From assembly GCF_018127805.1 (NCBI RefSeq), contig NZ_CP072334.1:1714001-1778000 (forward strand): a DNA stretch of 64,000 bases. The letters are read 5' to 3'. This document shows positions 44,695 to 53,345 of this stretch, in pieces. This DNA comes from Prevotella sp. oral taxon 475. GTDB lineage: Bacteria; Bacteroidota; Bacteroidia; Bacteroidales; Bacteroidaceae. How positions within the stretch are numbered: position 1 is the first letter of the stretch; the number at the start of each line of letters is the position of its first letter. Both the position numbers and the translations under genes were made by a program. The notes under the pieces were generated by a model that was given only the letters and a program-made list of their open reading frames with translations, was not told the origin of the DNA and searched no databases.

Positions 44695-44702
44695 CAAACT
44701 TA
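44695..44702 (-). promoter_or_regulatory. -7 element for the ftsB-like gene
   Basis: The minus strand reads TAAGTTTG, matching TAnnTTTG, 14 bp upstream of the start codon. Confidence 0.45.
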
Positions 44703-44743
44703 CTATTTTTTTTTCAGATTCAATTGAAAAGCTTCTTCCTTGT

Positions 44744-44830
44744 TTTGCAAAAGCTAAGAAAATGCACTGCAAAAGCTAAGAGATGGCGATGTAAAAGCTA
44801 AGAAAACGATGCGCAAAAGCTAAGAGATGA
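44744..44830. repeat. 22-bp AAAAGCTAAG-family array (locus 5)
   Basis: Four direct units have AAAGCT at 44750, 44772, 44794 and 44816, each exactly 22 bp apart. Spacer bases alternate between ...GAAAATG/GAAAACG and ...GAGATGG/GAGATGA forms. Unlike the other loci it has no complete terminal dyad, apart from TTTTGCAAAA at its left edge. No gene lies in 44703-45011. Confidence 0.95.
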
Positions 44831-45011
44831 CCGTGGGATTTGTAAGGCGTTGTTTTTCAGGGAGGTAAGATATCGTTTCCTTATATATAAATATCGTATG
44901 CCAGAGGGGATGAGGGATGTTTGCCGATGGGGTGAGCGATGGCTTTCTTTGTGCGTTTGATTAAACGTGAATGTTCTTTTTTGCACGCCAAGAGTGCGAT
45001 TTTTTTGAAAC

Positions 45012-45049
45012 AAAAAACCGCTCCATCCCTTACGAAAGGGTTGGAGCGG
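45012..45049 (-). terminator. terminator of the threonine dehydrogenase gene
   Basis: Arms 45018-45030 and 45037-45049 (CCGCTCCA plus CCCTT, with a T-T mismatch) form a long stem; on the minus strand it is followed by six T residues. It lies 52 bp beyond the stop of the minus-strand gene at 45102. Confidence 0.88.
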
Positions 45050-45101
45050 AAAGATGAGGGGTGAGTTGAGGCTACGAAAGTAGACCGGAGAGAGCGGTGA
45101 C

Positions 45102-46061
45102 TTACTGGCCCAGCAATTTCACAGAGAGCTTTTCGAGCATGTCGCGCGTCATGCTGTCGAGATCGTATTGTGGAGCCCAGCCCCATTCGTTTCTTGCAGC
45201 CGAGTCGTCCATTTGATTGGGCCAGCTCTCTGCGATGCGTTCTTTGAGTGGGTCTACGTCGTATATCATTTCGAAATCGGGCTTGTATTTGCGTATCGAA
45301 GCGTAGATGGTTTCGGGGTCGAAACTCATAGAGGCGATGTTGAATCCGTTGTGATGAACGAGCTTCCGACCGTCGGCCTCCATCAGTTGGATGGCTGCGT
45401 GCAGGGCGTCGGGCATATACATCATGTCCATACGTGTGCCTTTGGCGATGGGACAAACGAACTTTTCACCGCGAACGGCCGAGTAGTAGATGTCTACGGC
45501 ATAGTCGGTTGTGCCGCCTCCCGGTGGCGTTAGGTAGGAGATGATGCCCGGGAAACGCACCGAACGGGTGTCTACACCGTATTTCTTTTGGAAATAATCG
45601 CTCAGCAATTCGGTAGTTACTTTGGAAATTCCGTAAATGGTGGCTGGTCGCTGAATGGTGTCTTGCGGCGTCATGTCGTGCGGTGTATCGGGTCCGAACG
45701 AGCCTATCGAACTGGGTGTGAATACGGCACAGTTGCATTCGCGGGCCACTTCGAGGATGTTCCACAGTCCATCAATGCCTATTTTCCAGGCCAATCGAGG
45801 TTTGCTTTCCGCCACAACCGAGAGCAGAGCTGCCAAGTTGTAGATGGTATCGATGTTGTACTTGCGCACGACATCGGCTATCATACCTGCATCGGTAACG
45901 TCTGCCACGGCCGACGGACCTCCGTCGCGCAGTTCCCCCGTAGGTTCTGCACCTGTGATGTAGCCTGCAACGACGTTACTATTGCCGTAACGCTTTCTTA
46001 ATTCCCGGGTAAGTTCCGAACCTATCTGTCCTGTAGATCCGATCACCAATACATTGTTCAT
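45102..46061 (-). CDS. L-threonine 3-dehydrogenase (SDR type)
   Basis: A 319-aa NAD-dependent epimerase/dehydratase-family protein. The Rossmann motif GSTGQIGSEL is at the N-terminus and the catalytic tyrosine-lysine in IYGISKVTTE, with the serine in TPSSIGSFGP. This is the short-chain type threonine dehydrogenase, which oxidises threonine to 2-amino-3-ketobutyrate. The gene next door, transcribed divergently, encodes the ligase that splits that unstable product with CoA, which supports the assignment over a sugar epimerase. Confidence 0.85.
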   Translation of the reverse strand: MNNVLVIGSTGQIGSELTRELRKRYGNSNVVAGYITGAEPTGELRDGGPSAVADVTDAGMIADVVRKYNIDTIYNLAALLSVVAESKPRLAWKIGIDGLWNILEVARECNCAVFTPSSIGSFGPDTPHDMTPQDTIQRPATIYGISKVTTELLSDYFQKKYGVDTRSVRFPGIISYLTPPGGGTTDYAVDIYYSAVRGEKFVCPIAKGTRMDMMYMPDALHAAIQLMEADGRKLVHHNGFNIASMSFDPETIYASIRKYKPDFEMIYDVDPLKERIAESWPNQMDDSAARNEWGWAPQYDLDSMTRDMLEKLSVKLLGQ

Positions 46062-46242
46062 GTTAGTATAACGTTTGTTTGTTTTTCGATTGCAAAGTAA
46101 GTGCTTTTTCCTATACGAATAAAAAGTAGAGATTTAAAGATGTTTAAAAAGCAGACTGTTCGTAAAAAAAAGATTTGCAGGGGCGCGGGTGTCGGAAAAA
46201 ATGAGTTACTTTGCCCTCACTAACTTAAAAATCCAACCAGAT

Positions 46243-47433
46243 ATGTATGGGAAAATGAAAGAACATCTCAGCCAGAGTTTGACCGAGATTCAAGAAGCCG
46301 GACTCTACAAAGAGGAGCGGGTGATCGAGAGTGCGCAGCAAGCTGCTATCAGCGTAAAGGGCAAGGAGGTGCTCAACTTCTGCGCCAACAATTATTTAGG
46401 ACTGTCGAATCATCCACGGCTCATCGAGGGAGCGAAACGAATGATGGACCGCCGGGGATTCGGCATGTCGTCCGTGCGATTCATTTGTGGCACGCAGGAC
46501 GGGCACAAAGAGCTGGAGCGGGCCATTTCCGACTACTTCCAAACCGACGACACCATCCTCTATGCTGCTTGTTTCGATGCTAACGGCGGTGTGTTCGAGC
46601 CACTCTTCACGGAGGAAGACGCCATCATCAGCGACGCACTCAACCATGCTTCCATCATCGACGGCGTGCGGCTGTGCAAGGCTAAGCGTTATCGCTATCA
46701 GAATGCAGACATGGCCGACCTCGAACGTTGCCTTCAGGAGGCGCAGGCTCAGCGGTTCCGCATCATTGTTACGGATGGTGTCTTCTCGATGGACGGAAAT
46801 GTGGCTCCGATAGATCGAATTTGCGATCTGGCCGAACAGTATGATGCGCTGGTGATGGTCGACGAGTCGCACTCGGCAGGCGTTGTGGGCGCAACGGGCC
46901 ACGGCGTGAGCGAGCTTTGCGGAACCTACGGACGGGTGGACATCTACACCGGAACACTGGGCAAAGCCTTTGGCGGCGCACTGGGTGGATTCACTACCGG
47001 TCGACAGGAAATCATCGACATGTTGCGTCAGCGGAGCCGTCCCTATCTCTTCTCCAACTCACTGGCCCCGTGCATCATTGGTGCGAGTCTGGAAGTGTTT
47101 AAGATGCTCGGCGAAAGCAACGAGCTACACGACCGATTGACGGAAAACGTGACCTACTTCCGCGAGCGGATGCTCTCCTCCGGCTTCGACATCAAGCCCA
47201 CGCAGAGCGCGATATGCGCCGTGATGCTCTATGATGCCAAGCTCTCCCAGGTGTATGCGGCGCGCATGCTCGAAGAGGGCATCTATGTTACGGGCTTCTA
47301 TTACCCCGTAGTTCCGAAAGAACAGGCACGCATCCGCGTACAAATTTCGGCCGGTCATACGCGCGCGCAATTAGATCAATGTATCGAGGCCTTTGTCAAA
47401 GTGGGCCGGGAACTCGGTGTCATTACGCGCTAA
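46243..47433 (+). CDS. kbl: glycine C-acetyltransferase (2-amino-3-ketobutyrate CoA ligase)
   Basis: A 396-aa PLP enzyme of the alpha-oxoamine synthase family. It cleaves 2-amino-3-ketobutyrate with CoA to glycine and acetyl-CoA. The internal lysine is in TGTLGKAFGGALGG, and the phosphate region at NFCANNYLGLSNHP. ATG 46243 (MYGKMKEHLSQSLTEI) was chosen because it matches the family N-terminus and because a -7-like TTACTTTG (46203-46210) lies upstream; the ATG at 46189 would precede that promoter. It pairs functionally with the divergent threonine dehydrogenase. Confidence 0.93.
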   Translation: MYGKMKEHLSQSLTEIQEAGLYKEERVIESAQQAAISVKGKEVLNFCANNYLGLSNHPRLIEGAKRMMDRRGFGMSSVRFICGTQDGHKELERAISDYFQTDDTILYAACFDANGGVFEPLFTEEDAIISDALNHASIIDGVRLCKAKRYRYQNADMADLERCLQEAQAQRFRIIVTDGVFSMDGNVAPIDRICDLAEQYDALVMVDESHSAGVVGATGHGVSELCGTYGRVDIYTGTLGKAFGGALGGFTTGRQEIIDMLRQRSRPYLFSNSLAPCIIGASLEVFKMLGESNELHDRLTENVTYFRERMLSSGFDIKPTQSAICAVMLYDAKLSQVYAARMLEEGIYVTGFYYPVVPKEQARIRVQISAGHTRAQLDQCIEAFVKVGRELGVITR

Positions 47434-47467
47434 TCCTCCATTCTCCCAGCAAAAAAAGGAATCCAGA

Positions 47468-47501
47468 AGATGCCGGGGTGCGAGAAAGCACTTCGGCATC
47501 T
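47468..47501 (+). terminator. hairpin after kbl
   Basis: AGATGCCG (47468-47475) pairs with CGGCATCT (47494-47501), with an inner GTGC/GCAC stem. The U-tract is weak, so termination is uncertain. Confidence 0.45.
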
Positions 47502-47516
47502 GTTCCTACTTAGGGG

Positions 47517-47572
47517 AACGACCGCTGGCACCCAGGGAAGAATTCCCCGCCGCGGGGAACGGCCGCGGAGAC
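47517..47572. repeat. solitary unit related to the 50-kb 41-bp array
   Basis: The 17-mer CGCTGGCACCCAGGGAA occurs here once, within a GC-rich palindromic setting (GGGAAGAATTCCC, then CCGCGGGG). It is the leading part of the repeat unit amplified at 49.8-50.2 kb, about 2.3 kb away. Confidence 0.75.
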
Positions 47573-47615
47573 CGAATTATCAATTGCCGATGACCCAAGT
47601 CTGCGGGAAAATCTG

Positions 47616-47623
47616 TAATTTTG
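47616..47623 (+). promoter_or_regulatory. -7 element for the GT2 operon
   Basis: TAATTTTG matches TAnnTTTG and lies 69 bp before the glycosyltransferase ATG. Confidence 0.5.
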
Positions 47624-47692
47624 CAGCCAATGAAGAAAACGAAACATACGGCTACCCCTTGACTGAGGGAGCTAAGAAAACAAAAAAAGAAA

Positions 47693-48655
47693 ATGGATAT
47701 ATCCGTCATCATTCCTTTGTATAACGAAGAAGAATCGTTGCCCGAGCTCTACGACTGGATCGACCGCGTGATGGAGGCCAATGGCTTCTCGTTCGAAGTG
47801 ATTTTCGTCGACGACGGTTCGACCGACCGTTCCTGGCAAGTGATTCAGGAAATCGGTAGAAAGGCAGACGTCGTGAGAGCCATCAAGTTCCGCCGCAACT
47901 ACGGCAAGAGTCCCGCGCTGTATTGCGGCTTCAAAGCCGCGCAGGGCGACGTCGTCATCACGATGGATGCCGACCTGCAAGACTCGCCCGACGAGATTCC
48001 CGAACTGCGCCGAATGATCGTGGAAGAGGACTACGACCTCGTCTCGGGCTACAAACAAAAACGCTACGACCCGCTCTCGAAAACTCTCCCTACCAAACTC
48101 TTCAACGCCACGGCACGAAAAATCAGCGGTATCCGAAACCTGCACGACTTCAACTGCGGACTGAAAGCCTACCGCCACGACGTGGTCAAGAACATCGAAG
48201 TCTACGGCGAGATGCATCGCTACATTCCCTATCTGGCCAAAAACGCCGGTTTCACCCGGATTGGCGAGAAGGTGGTGCAGCACCAAGCCCGCAAGTACGG
48301 CAGTTCGAAGTTCGGACTGAATCGATTTTTCAACGGCTATCTCGACCTCATCACACTTTGGTTTCTGAGCAATTTCGGCAAAAAGCCCATGCACGTCTTC
48401 GGACTTCTGGGCACGCTCATGTTTCTCATCGGCTTCGTCGCCACCTGCCTCTTAGGGGCCGACAAGCTCTATTGCCTGATGCAGGGCATTCCGCAGCGGC
48501 TCATCACCAGTTCGCCCTATTTCTACATCTCGCTCACGATGATGATCATCGGCACGCAACTGTTTCTGGCCGGATTCCTGGGCGACTTAATCAGCCGCTC
48601 CTCACAAACCCGGAACGATTATCAAATCGAGGAGGACATACGATGCGAAGCCTAA
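47693..48655 (+). CDS. GT2 family polyprenyl-phosphate glycosyltransferase
   Basis: A 320-aa protein: a GT-A domain with VIIPLYNEEESL, VDDGSTDRSW and the metal-binding TMDADLQDSPDEIP, followed by two C-terminal membrane helices (PMHVFGLLGTLMFLIGFVATC and PYFYISLTMMIIGTQLFLAGF). This is the DPM1/GtrB/ArnC-like arrangement, which transfers a sugar to a polyprenyl phosphate at the inner membrane for envelope glycan or lipid A modification. The sugar is unknown. The stop overlaps the next gene by 13 bp. Confidence 0.88.
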   Translation: MDISVIIPLYNEEESLPELYDWIDRVMEANGFSFEVIFVDDGSTDRSWQVIQEIGRKADVVRAIKFRRNYGKSPALYCGFKAAQGDVVITMDADLQDSPDEIPELRRMIVEEDYDLVSGYKQKRYDPLSKTLPTKLFNATARKISGIRNLHDFNCGLKAYRHDVVKNIEVYGEMHRYIPYLAKNAGFTRIGEKVVQHQARKYGSSKFGLNRFFNGYLDLITLWFLSNFGKKPMHVFGLLGTLMFLIGFVATCLLGADKLYCLMQGIPQRLITSSPYFYISLTMMIIGTQLFLAGFLGDLISRSSQTRNDYQIEEDIRCEA

Positions 48656-49134
48656 TTCTCGCTCTCGCCGCCGGACTTTTTCTGGCGGCCTGCTCCTCGA
48701 TAGACTGCCCGCTGAACAACACCGTCCGCAGCATCTACGTTCTACGCAAGGCCAGCGATGCGTTGCGTCCCGACACGCTCACCGACACACTCACCGTCCT
48801 CACGACCCGTGCCGACGGACAAGACACCATCCTGCTCAACAAAAGCGTAAAGACCGACAGTCTCGCCCTGCCCATGAGCCATGTGCGGGACGTAGACGTG
48901 CTCGTTTTCGAACTGCGCGACACCCTGAACCACACCCTGCGCGACACGCTGCGCGTGAAGAAAACCAACGAGGCCCACTTCGAATCGGTAGATTGCGCCT
49001 TGTCCTACTTCCACACCATCACCGCCATCAGCAGCACCCACCACGCCATCGACACCGTCGTGCTCATCCACCCAAGCGTAACCTACGATGCATCACAGCC
49101 CCATTTCCACATTCGTTTCAAGAGCGGTCATTAG
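48643..49134 (+). CDS. DUF6452 family lipoprotein
   Basis: A 163-aa lipoprotein (MRSLILALAAGLFLAACSSIDCPLNN, Cys about 17). IDCPLNNTVRSIYVL and the repeated threonine-aspartate-leucine (TDTLTV) pattern match the DUF6452 family of Bacteroidetes. It overlaps the glycosyltransferase gene by 13 bp and the next gene by 47 bp, so all three are coupled. The role is unknown; envelope location is predicted from the lipobox. Confidence 0.78.
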   Translation: MRSLILALAAGLFLAACSSIDCPLNNTVRSIYVLRKASDALRPDTLTDTLTVLTTRADGQDTILLNKSVKTDSLALPMSHVRDVDVLVFELRDTLNHTLRDTLRVKKTNEAHFESVDCALSYFHTITAISSTHHAIDTVVLIHPSVTYDASQPHFHIRFKSGH

Positions 49135-49780
49135 TCTGTTGTTACTCCTGGCTCCGTTCTCGGCCGAAGCCCAGTCTGCCCGTCGAGCCCCCGAAGTCAA
49201 AGACACACTGCGCACTTTCCGCGGACTGCAACTCATGGCCGATCTGGCCGGAGCCCTTCAGCGTACCCTAAGCGACTACGGACAATACGAAGCCGGCCTA
49301 CGAGTGAACCTGCGCGACCGTTATTTCCCCATCTTCGAACTGGGCTACGGCTCGGCCCGCCACGACGACGACCCCGTGACACACGTGGCCTACAAAACGG
49401 CCGCGCCCTACTTTCGCCTCGGCATCGACTTCAACATCCTGCGCAATCGGCACGACATCTACCGCACCTACGTGGGTCTGCGCTACGCCTTCACTCATTT
49501 TCGATACGACGTGACAAACCCGCTCCACTCCGACCCCGTTTGGCAAGATCCCTCGCCCGTGTCGATAGCCGCCGCCACGGCCCACTGCCATTGGATGGAG
49601 CTCCTCTTCGCCGTCGACGCCAAAATCTGGGGTCCCGTGCACCTGGGCTGGTCGGCCCGCTATCGCCGCCGCATCACCCACCGCGACGGACCGGCCGGCA
49701 ACGTTTGGTATGTTCCCGGCTACGGCAAGAGCGGCACCTCCCGCCTCGGAGCCACTTTTAACCTCATACTCAACTTCTAA
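49088..49780 (+). CDS. DUF6048 family outer-membrane-like protein
   Basis: A 230-aa protein with a signal peptide (ISLLLLLAPFSAEAQ) and a beta-strand-rich body ending LGATFNLILNF, typical of small outer-membrane barrels. RGLQLMADLAGALQRTLSDYGQYEAGLRVNL and YFRLGIDFNILRN match the DUF6048 family, which regularly follows DUF6452. The only ATG giving the signal peptide overlaps DUF6452 by 47 bp. Function unknown. Confidence 0.78.
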   Translation: MHHSPISTFVSRAVISLLLLLAPFSAEAQSARRAPEVKDTLRTFRGLQLMADLAGALQRTLSDYGQYEAGLRVNLRDRYFPIFELGYGSARHDDDPVTHVAYKTAAPYFRLGIDFNILRNRHDIYRTYVGLRYAFTHFRYDVTNPLHSDPVWQDPSPVSIAAATAHCHWMELLFAVDAKIWGPVHLGWSARYRRRITHRDGPAGNVWYVPGYGKSGTSRLGATFNLILNF

Positions 49781-49799
49781 AGTCTCTTTCTGCACATGG

Positions 49800-50215
49800 C
49801 AGAACCACTGCTGGCACCCAGGGAAGTCTTCTGAAATGTTCAGAACCACCGCTGGCACCCAGGGAAGCTTTCTGAAATGTTCAGAAACGTCGCTGGCACC
49901 CAGGGAGGCCTTCTGAAATGTTCAGAAACGTCGCTGGCACCCAGGGAAGCCTTCTGAAATGTTCAGAAACGCCGCTGGCACCCAGGGAGGCCTTCTGAAA
50001 TGTTCAGAAACGCCGCTGGCACCCAGGGAAGCCTTCTGAAATGTTCAGAAACGTCGCTGGCACCCAGGGAAGCCTTCTGAAATGTTCAGAAACGTCGCTG
50101 GCACCCAGGGAAGCCTTCTGAAATGTTCAGAAACGTCGCTGGCACCCAGGGAAGCCTTCTGAAATGTTCAGAAACGTCGCTGGCACCCAGGGAAGCTTTC
50201 TGAAAAGTTCAGAGC
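49800..50215. repeat. 41-bp direct-repeat array, about 10 units
   Basis: The marker GCTGGCACCC recurs at 49810, 49851, 49892, 49933, 49974, 50015 and onward at exactly 41-bp steps to about 50179. Each unit holds a 17-bp dyad TTCTGAA-ATG-TTCAGAA, with small variation in the flanks (AAGCC, AGGCC, AGCTT); the last unit reads AAG in the centre. It fills the gap between the DUF6048 and apbE genes. Confidence 0.96.
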
Positions 50216-50242
50216 CTCCCTGCTCTCCATTATTAATAATCA

Positions 50243-51277
50243 ATGATTCAAATGAAATCTTTCCCATCTCGCCGTCTGCTCTGGCAGATCTCCCTCCTTC
50301 TGTTTCTCATTGCCGGAACTCTATATATTGCCCGTCAGCAACGAACAGAGCCCTATCAGCATCACAGCGGAACCATCTTCGGCACCACCTATCACATCCG
50401 TTACCAAAGCCCCGACAATCTGCATGCAGACATCCGTCGCGTCCTGAACGAGGTGGATGCTTCACTCTCTACCTTCAATCCCCACTCAGTCATCTCGCGC
50501 ATCAACCGAAACGAGACAACAGAAGTAGACGACAGATTCGCCGAAGTGTTTCGCCTGGCAGAACGCATCTCGGGCGAAACCCACGGAGCCTTCGACATCA
50601 CCGTGGCCCCACTGGTGAACGCCTGGGGATTCGGTTTTAAAAACGGAACGATGCCCACGAAGCCTACGATCGACAGTCTGCTACCAACCGTCGGGTATGA
50701 GAAAGTGCAGCTCCTGGGTCGTTGCCTCCGCAAACAAAATCCACACACCATGCTTGATTGCAGTGCCATTGCCAAAGGCTACGGCAGCGATGTTGTGGCC
50801 CGACTGCTCAAGAAACACGGCGTGAGAAATCTGATGGTGGAGATTGGTGGAGAAATCGTCGTCGCCGGACTCAACGAGCAACAACAACCCTGGCGAGTAG
50901 GCGTTGCCAAACCCACCGACGACTCGCTCTCCATTCAGCAAGAACTCCAAACCGTCCTCCGCCTCACCAATTGCGCCATGGCCACCAGCGGCAACTACCG
51001 CAAGTTCTACTACCGCAACGGTCGGAAGTATGCCCATACCATCCATCCCCGTACCGGTTACCCTGTACAACACAACATCCTCTCGGCCACCGTCGTGGCT
51101 CCCAACTGCGCAACGGCCGATGCCTATGCCACCGCCTTCATGGTCATGGGACTGCAAGGAGCCCGACAAGTGCTCAAAGCCCATCCCGAACTCTCGGCCT
51201 ATCTCATCTATTCCGACGTAAAAGGTAGGAACGCCATTTGGGTCTCCCCCACTCTGGAACAGAGAATACAAAAATGA
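50243..51277 (+). CDS. apbE: FAD:protein FMN transferase
   Basis: A 344-aa protein with an N-terminal membrane anchor (LLWQISLLLFLIAGTLYIA) and the ApbE domain: FGTTYHIRY, VDASLSTFNPHSVISRIN, LDCSAIAKGYGSDVVARLL, VEIGGEIVVAG, HTIHPRTGYPV and CATADAYATAFMVMG. ApbE uses FAD to attach FMN to threonine of Rnf/Nqr subunits on the outer face of the inner membrane, with Mg. ATG 50252 (MKSF) is an alternative start. The stop overlaps the start of the Crp/Fnr regulator. Confidence 0.92.
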   Translation: MIQMKSFPSRRLLWQISLLLFLIAGTLYIARQQRTEPYQHHSGTIFGTTYHIRYQSPDNLHADIRRVLNEVDASLSTFNPHSVISRINRNETTEVDDRFAEVFRLAERISGETHGAFDITVAPLVNAWGFGFKNGTMPTKPTIDSLLPTVGYEKVQLLGRCLRKQNPHTMLDCSAIAKGYGSDVVARLLKKHGVRNLMVEIGGEIVVAGLNEQQQPWRVGVAKPTDDSLSIQQELQTVLRLTNCAMATSGNYRKFYYRNGRKYAHTIHPRTGYPVQHNILSATVVAPNCATADAYATAFMVMGLQGARQVLKAHPELSAYLIYSDVKGRNAIWVSPTLEQRIQK

Positions 51278-51945
51278 TTCGACAACTCCCCTTCTCCGAT
51301 CAACTCCTTCAGCTTCCTCTCTTCCAGGGCATGAGCCGGACAGACCTCGAAGCTGTCGTCGGACAAACACGCTTCAACTTCATCACCCTCAAACCTGGAA
51401 CACCCATCGCACGGGATGGTCAGGAATGCCAACACCTACACCTCTTGCTCGATGGCATAACACAGGTGGAAAGCTACGCCGACGACCATAGCTATACTTT
51501 CATTGAGACCCTTCACGCACCCCTCATCCTACAACCCGAATGCCTCTTCGGGCTCACTCCACGCTTCACCCACACCTTCATGGCCCAAAGCGAATGCCGA
51601 CTCATCACACTGAGCAAAACCGAAACCATCCGGCTCTCCGACGATTTCTTCATCTTCAAACTCAACCTTCTCAACATCCTTTCCACACAGGCACAGAAGA
51701 TGGGTAGACTGCCCTGGCACCACAGTTCCGACAATCTGAAGTCGCGCATCGCCCAGTTCTTCCTGCACCACTGCCTACATCCGGCCGGCATGAAACTCGT
51801 CAGCATCAAAATGACACAGCTTGCTCGAGAACTCAACGACAGTCGACTCGACATCTCCCGCGCTCTCCATACATTGCAAACCGATGGGCTCATTCGCCTC
51901 TCAAGAGGCAAAATCGAAATTCCTGCCATCGAACGGCTGAAATAA
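51274..51945 (+). CDS. Crp/Fnr-family transcriptional regulator
   Basis: A 223-aa protein with a cyclic-nucleotide-binding-type beta-roll (about 10-140: FQGMSRTDLEAVVGQ, GTPIARDGQECQHLHLLLDG) and a C-terminal HTH_Crp domain (about 170-220: KMTQLARELNDSRLDISRALHTLQTDGLIRLSRGKIEI). No Fnr-type cysteine cluster is visible, so an iron-sulfur sensor is unlikely. It overlaps the apbE stop by 4 bp (ATGA). The targets are unknown. Confidence 0.9.
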   Translation: MIRQLPFSDQLLQLPLFQGMSRTDLEAVVGQTRFNFITLKPGTPIARDGQECQHLHLLLDGITQVESYADDHSYTFIETLHAPLILQPECLFGLTPRFTHTFMAQSECRLITLSKTETIRLSDDFFIFKLNLLNILSTQAQKMGRLPWHHSSDNLKSRIAQFFLHHCLHPAGMKLVSIKMTQLARELNDSRLDISRALHTLQTDGLIRLSRGKIEIPAIERLK

Positions 51946-51969
51946 CACCGCCTCTCCGAAAAAAGAAAT

Positions 51970-52009
51970 GCCCCCAAAAAGCGAGACGTTCAACACGCTT
52001 CTTGGGGGC
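51970..52009. terminator. terminator between Crp/Fnr and trmD
   Basis: Arms 51970-51983 and 51996-52009 (GCCCCCAA-A-AAGCG with one mismatch) enclose a 12-nt loop. On the minus strand the stem is followed by a T-rich run, so it chiefly ends the trmD operon. Confidence 0.82.
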
Positions 52010-52029
52010 ACTTTCGTGGACAATGTTCC

Positions 52030-52707
52030 TCACTCGCCAAGCAAATCAGGACGCAAGCGACGGGTCCGCTCCAAAGCCTGATCCATCTCCCAGGCCTTGA
52101 TCTTGGCTTCGTTCCCACTGAGAAGGATGTCGGGAACTCGCCAACCCTTATAATCGGCCGGACGCGTATAGATGGGCGCAGCCAGCATATCGTCTTGAAA
52201 ACAATCGGAAAAGGCACTCTGCTCGTCGCCGATAACACCAGGCACCAGTCGCACAATGGCATCAGCCATCACAGCAGCAGCCAGTTCTCCGCCAGTGAGC
52301 ACATAATCACCGATGGAAATTTCACGGGTGATGAGATGATCGCGCACACGCTGATCGATGCCCTTATAATGTCCGCAAAGAAAGATGAGGTTGCCTTTGA
52401 GCGAAAGATCGTTGGCCACATGCTGATCGAAACGCTCTCCGTCGGGCGACGTAAAAATCACTTCGTCATACTCGCGTTCGGCTTTCAGCGCAGCAATGCA
52501 TCGGTCGATGGGTTCGCACTGCATCACCATTCCGGCAAATCCGCCGTAAGGATAATCGTCCACACGCCGCCACTTGTCGGTAGAATAGTCACGCAGATTG
52601 TGCAAATGTATCTCTGCCAACCCTTTCTTCTGAGCCCGAGCCAAGATCGATTCGTGACAAAAGCCCTCAATCATTTCGGGCAATACAGTGATAATGTCTA
52701 TTCTCAT
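52030..52707 (-). CDS. trmD: tRNA (guanine37-N1)-methyltransferase
   Basis: A 225-aa SPOUT methyltransferase that methylates G37 of tRNAs reading CNN codons, preventing frameshifting. It starts [16 protein letters not shown]. The trefoil-knot motif [15 protein letters not shown] and [28 protein letters not shown] are intact, with KPQP-like SDCFQDDM nearby. Its start overlaps the dedA stop by 4 bp. Last gene of the glnS run. Confidence 0.96.
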   Translation of the reverse strand: MRIDIITVLPEMIEGFCHESILARAQKKGLAEIHLHNLRDYSTDKWRRVDDYPYGGFAGMVMQCEPIDRCIAALKAEREYDEVIFTSPDGERFDQHVANDLSLKGNLIFLCGHYKGIDQRVRDHLITREISIGDYVLTGGELAAAVMADAIVRLVPGVIGDEQSAFSDCFQDDMLAAPIYTRPADYKGWRVPDILLSGNEAKIKAWEMDQALERTRRLRPDLLGE

Positions 52708-53345
52708 TCAGCTTGCTTCCCCGTCTTTTGTTTCTTCAAATACCACCACAGAGCCACTCCAAAAGCCACAAGCGCAAGTGCTACGATGACAACGAGTTGA
52801 ATTTGGCTATTGTATTCTTCAATCTTATCGTTGAGTTCTTCAAGTGGAACAAATGAGTGGAGATACCAACCCAACGTGGCAAGCACGCAATTCCAAAGCC
52901 CTGCACCGATAGAAGTGTAGAGGATAAACTTCCAGAACTTCATTTTCGAAAGTCCGGCGGGGATAGAAATGATCTGCCGAATGCCGGGAAGCAAACGTCC
53001 CGTTAGCGTAGCAACAACGCCGTGGTCGTAAAAGTATTTCTCGCCCTTCTCGATCTTCTCCTGATTGATGAGGCAAAGATGCCCTATCCGACTATTGGCA
53101 AAGCGATAAATCATGGGGCGTCCCAAATAGTAAGCTGCCATATAATTGGCCGTCGAACCGAGAACGGCTCCGGCCGTAGCAATGACAACAACGAGAAAGA
53201 AGTTCAATTCGCCGGCAGCAGCACGATAAGCTGCCGGGGGAACGATGAGTTCCGATGGGGCGGGAATCACCGAACCTTCGATGAACATCAATAGAAAAAC
53301 CGTCCAATAATTCAAGTTATTTAAGAGGGGTAATAACCAACTCAT
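52704..53345 (-). CDS. DedA-family membrane protein
   Basis: A 213-aa polytopic protein of the DedA/SNARE-associated family. [42 protein letters not shown] and [27 protein letters not shown] are the family motifs (GR and PGxR). Some members flip undecaprenyl phosphate or phospholipid and support envelope homeostasis. Start and stop overlap the TPR gene and trmD by 4 bp each. Confidence 0.9.
   Translation of the reverse strand: MSWLLPLLNNLNYWTVFLLMFIEGSVIPAPSELIVPPAAYRAAAGELNFFLVVVIATAGAVLGSTANYMAAYYLGRPMIYRFANSRIGHLCLINQEKIEKGEKYFYDHGVVATLTGRLLPGIRQIISIPAGLSKMKFWKFILYTSIGAGLWNCVLATLGWYLHSFVPLEELNDKIEEYNSQIQLVVIVALALVAFGVALWWYLKKQKTGKQAE

Noticed and set aside
44798..45013. A 71-codon minus-strand frame next to the repeat array at 44.75 kb
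   Set aside because: It begins inside repeat DNA, ends near the terminator, and shows no family or signal features.
47923..48642. In-frame upstream extension of the DUF6452 lipoprotein
   Set aside because: It lies in another frame of the GT2 gene, is Arg-rich shadow sequence, and the lipoprotein signal begins precisely at 48643.
51238..51273. Earlier ATG for the Crp/Fnr regulator
   Set aside because: Those codons overlap the apbE 3' end by 40 bp; ATG 51274 gives the usual ATGA coupling and a normal regulator N-terminus.
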